The notes beneath the pieces were generated by a model that saw only the letters and a program-made list of their open reading frames with translations, was not told the origin of the DNA and made no database searches. The position numbers and the translations under genes were made by a program. From Schaalia turicensis ACS-279-V-Col4 (GTDB taxonomy: Bacteria > Actinomycetota > Actinomycetes > Actinomycetales > Actinomycetaceae), in the NCBI RefSeq assembly GCF_000296505.1, contig NZ_JH815210.1, positions 62,001-126,000 of the forward strand: a stretch of 64,000 nt of DNA, read 5' to 3'. This document shows positions 63,036 to 64,000 of this stretch, piece after piece (within the stretch, counting starts at the first letter, position 1; each line of letters opens with the position of its first letter).

Positions 63036-64000
63036 TGCCATGGGGTTCAGAACATGCCCTGGTGAAGGCCGCCCTTGACCTCACCAGCACACTCGACCTG
63101 CGCAAGGCCCTGACCAGCTTCGTCGACCAAGCATGCAAGCTCACCCACGCACCATACGGCGCCCTGATCGTCCTTGACACATGGGGCGAAGCATCCCAGC
63201 TGATCGAACACACCAGCGAAGCACTGCCACATTCGCCTTCAATGCCAGAAGAACTGATCAGCCAGATCCCCGCTACCGGTCACCTACTGATCAACGACAT
63301 GAGCGAATGCGAGGACATTCCTCCGGCATCAATCACCAGTTTCCTGGGCGTATCCGTGCTGATCAACGAGCAGGTGTATGGACGTCTCTTCCTGACCGAT
63401 AAGAACGGCGGATTCACAGCCTCTGACGCCGATGTTTTGTCAATGCTTGCTCCCGCTGCGGGCGTCGCAGTGGAAAACGCTCACCTGTACGCGGACTCGC
63501 GTCGAACGGAACGCTGGATTTCCGCTTCCCAGCAGCTGACAACCACGATGCTTGAAGGCACCGACGAAGAAGAAGCCCTTGAACTGATCGCACAGACCGT
63601 GCGAGAGGTTTCACGTGCAGATACGGCAATCATCGTTCTGCCTTCCGTTGGTGACACCTGGGCTGCCGAAATCATTGACGGCTACCTGGCTGATACTCTT
63701 CTCGGCGTTGTCTTCCCGCCCGAGGGTCGCGCGATGAGCGTGCTCCACGAAGGAACGGGCATGATCGTCGACTCCATGGCGCGGGCACAAACCATGCGTC
63801 TTCCTCAGCTTGCGGCCTTCGGACCGGCGCTCTACGCGCCCCTCCGTTCGCGAGGTAACTCCGCTGGCATTCTGATCCTGCTTCGTCGCATCGGACAGCC
63901 AGAATTTGATCTATCCGAATTGTCTTTGGCTGAATCACTCGCATCTCAAGCTGCCTTGGCACTGGAGCTCGCCTCCGCCAAGCACGCTGAAGACGTGGCC
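63035..64000 (+). CDS. GAF-domain sensor histidine kinase (3' end outside window)
   Basis: 322 codons are open to the window edge. Two GAF domains are visible: residues ~15-150 (ALTSFVDQACKLTHAPYGALIVLD, LGVSVLINEQVYGRLFLTDKNGG, FTASDADVLSMLAPAAGVAVENAHLY) and ~165-315. The layout is that of DevS/DosS-type kinases, with the HisKA_3 and ATPase domains expected beyond 64000. DevS-type proteins sense oxygen, NO or CO through haem in the first GAF. I could not confirm the haem histidine; HAPYGAL and SHTSEAL-like positions need alignment. Direct overlap with cydC suggests it senses the redox state served by cytochrome bd. Confidence 0.8.
   Translation, partial: MPWGSEHALVKAALDLTSTLDLRKALTSFVDQACKLTHAPYGALIVLDTWGEASQLIEHTSEALPHSPSMPEELISQIPATGHLLINDMSECEDIPPASITSFLGVSVLINEQVYGRLFLTDKNGGFTASDADVLSMLAPAAGVAVENAHLYADSRRTERWISASQQLTTTMLEGTDEEEALELIAQTVREVSRADTAIIVLPSVGDTWAAEIIDGYLADTLLGVVFPPEGRAMSVLHEGTGMIVDSMARAQTMRLPQLAAFGPALYAPLRSRGNSAGILILLRRIGQPEFDLSELSLAESLASQAALALELASAKHAEDVA

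Overview
The window comes from a moderately GC-rich actinobacterium, most likely of the Actinomycetaceae (Actinomyces, Schaalia, Trueperella or Varibaculum type). I infer this from gene content and order: the rne-rplU-rpmA-obgE-proB-proA-nadD-rsfS block, cydABDC followed by a two-GAF sensor kinase, an actinobacterial iol cluster with a Cgl0159-type protein, and IS1249- and IS256-type elements. No 16S gene or species marker is present, so the genus is a guess.

Layout. 1-8.4 kb: the end of pepN, a remnant PRD antiterminator, a sirtuin, an MFS exporter divergent from a GH13 hydrolase, a lone Eco57I-type adenine methylase and a clipped metallophosphatase. 8.6-15.6 kb: a ribose-type sugar ABC operon (permease, binding lipoprotein, ATPase, SIS isomerase, FGGY kinase) divergent from a SorC-family regulator. 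15.6-21.7 kb: a defence-type island with an IS21-like repeat end, a DarT1/NADAR DNA ADP-ribosylation toxin-antitoxin pair, an orphan ORF, an 1124-residue STAND-type ATPase with TPR repeats, and a decayed phage terminase.

21.7-38.6 kb: a complete myo-inositol catabolic cluster (GntR regulator, iolC, a Cgl0159-type aldolase, an alcohol dehydrogenase, iolE, iolT, two Gfo/Idh dehydrogenases, a TauE-type permease with a small membrane protein, a transaldolase-family enzyme, iolB, iolD, iolA). One palindrome, TTTGT-N4-ACAAA, recurs in front of nearly every transcription unit, so the cluster looks like a single local regulon, probably governed by the GntR protein. 38.6-39.6 kb is a scar with clipped LacI and DIP1984 genes. 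39.6-43.1 kb encodes an araB/araD/gpsA-like trio without an isomerase or transporter. 43.1-45.8 kb is a nested insertion: an intact 1440-bp IS256-family element with an 8-bp target duplication sits inside an IS1249-type transposase gene.

46.0-56.0 kb is conserved housekeeping on the minus strand (tRNA-Ala, a phosphoglycerate mutase-like phosphatase, rsfS, nadD, proA, proB, obgE, rpmA, rplU, rne). 56.5-64 kb on the plus strand holds cydA, cydB, cydD and cydC, then the start of a GAF-domain sensor kinase that runs off the end.

The least ordinary parts are the DarT1/NADAR-STAND island, the repeated inositol operator, the orphan kinase-epimerase-dehydrogenase trio, and the repeated occurrence of short exact tandem duplications (18-24 bp) in intergenic DNA.
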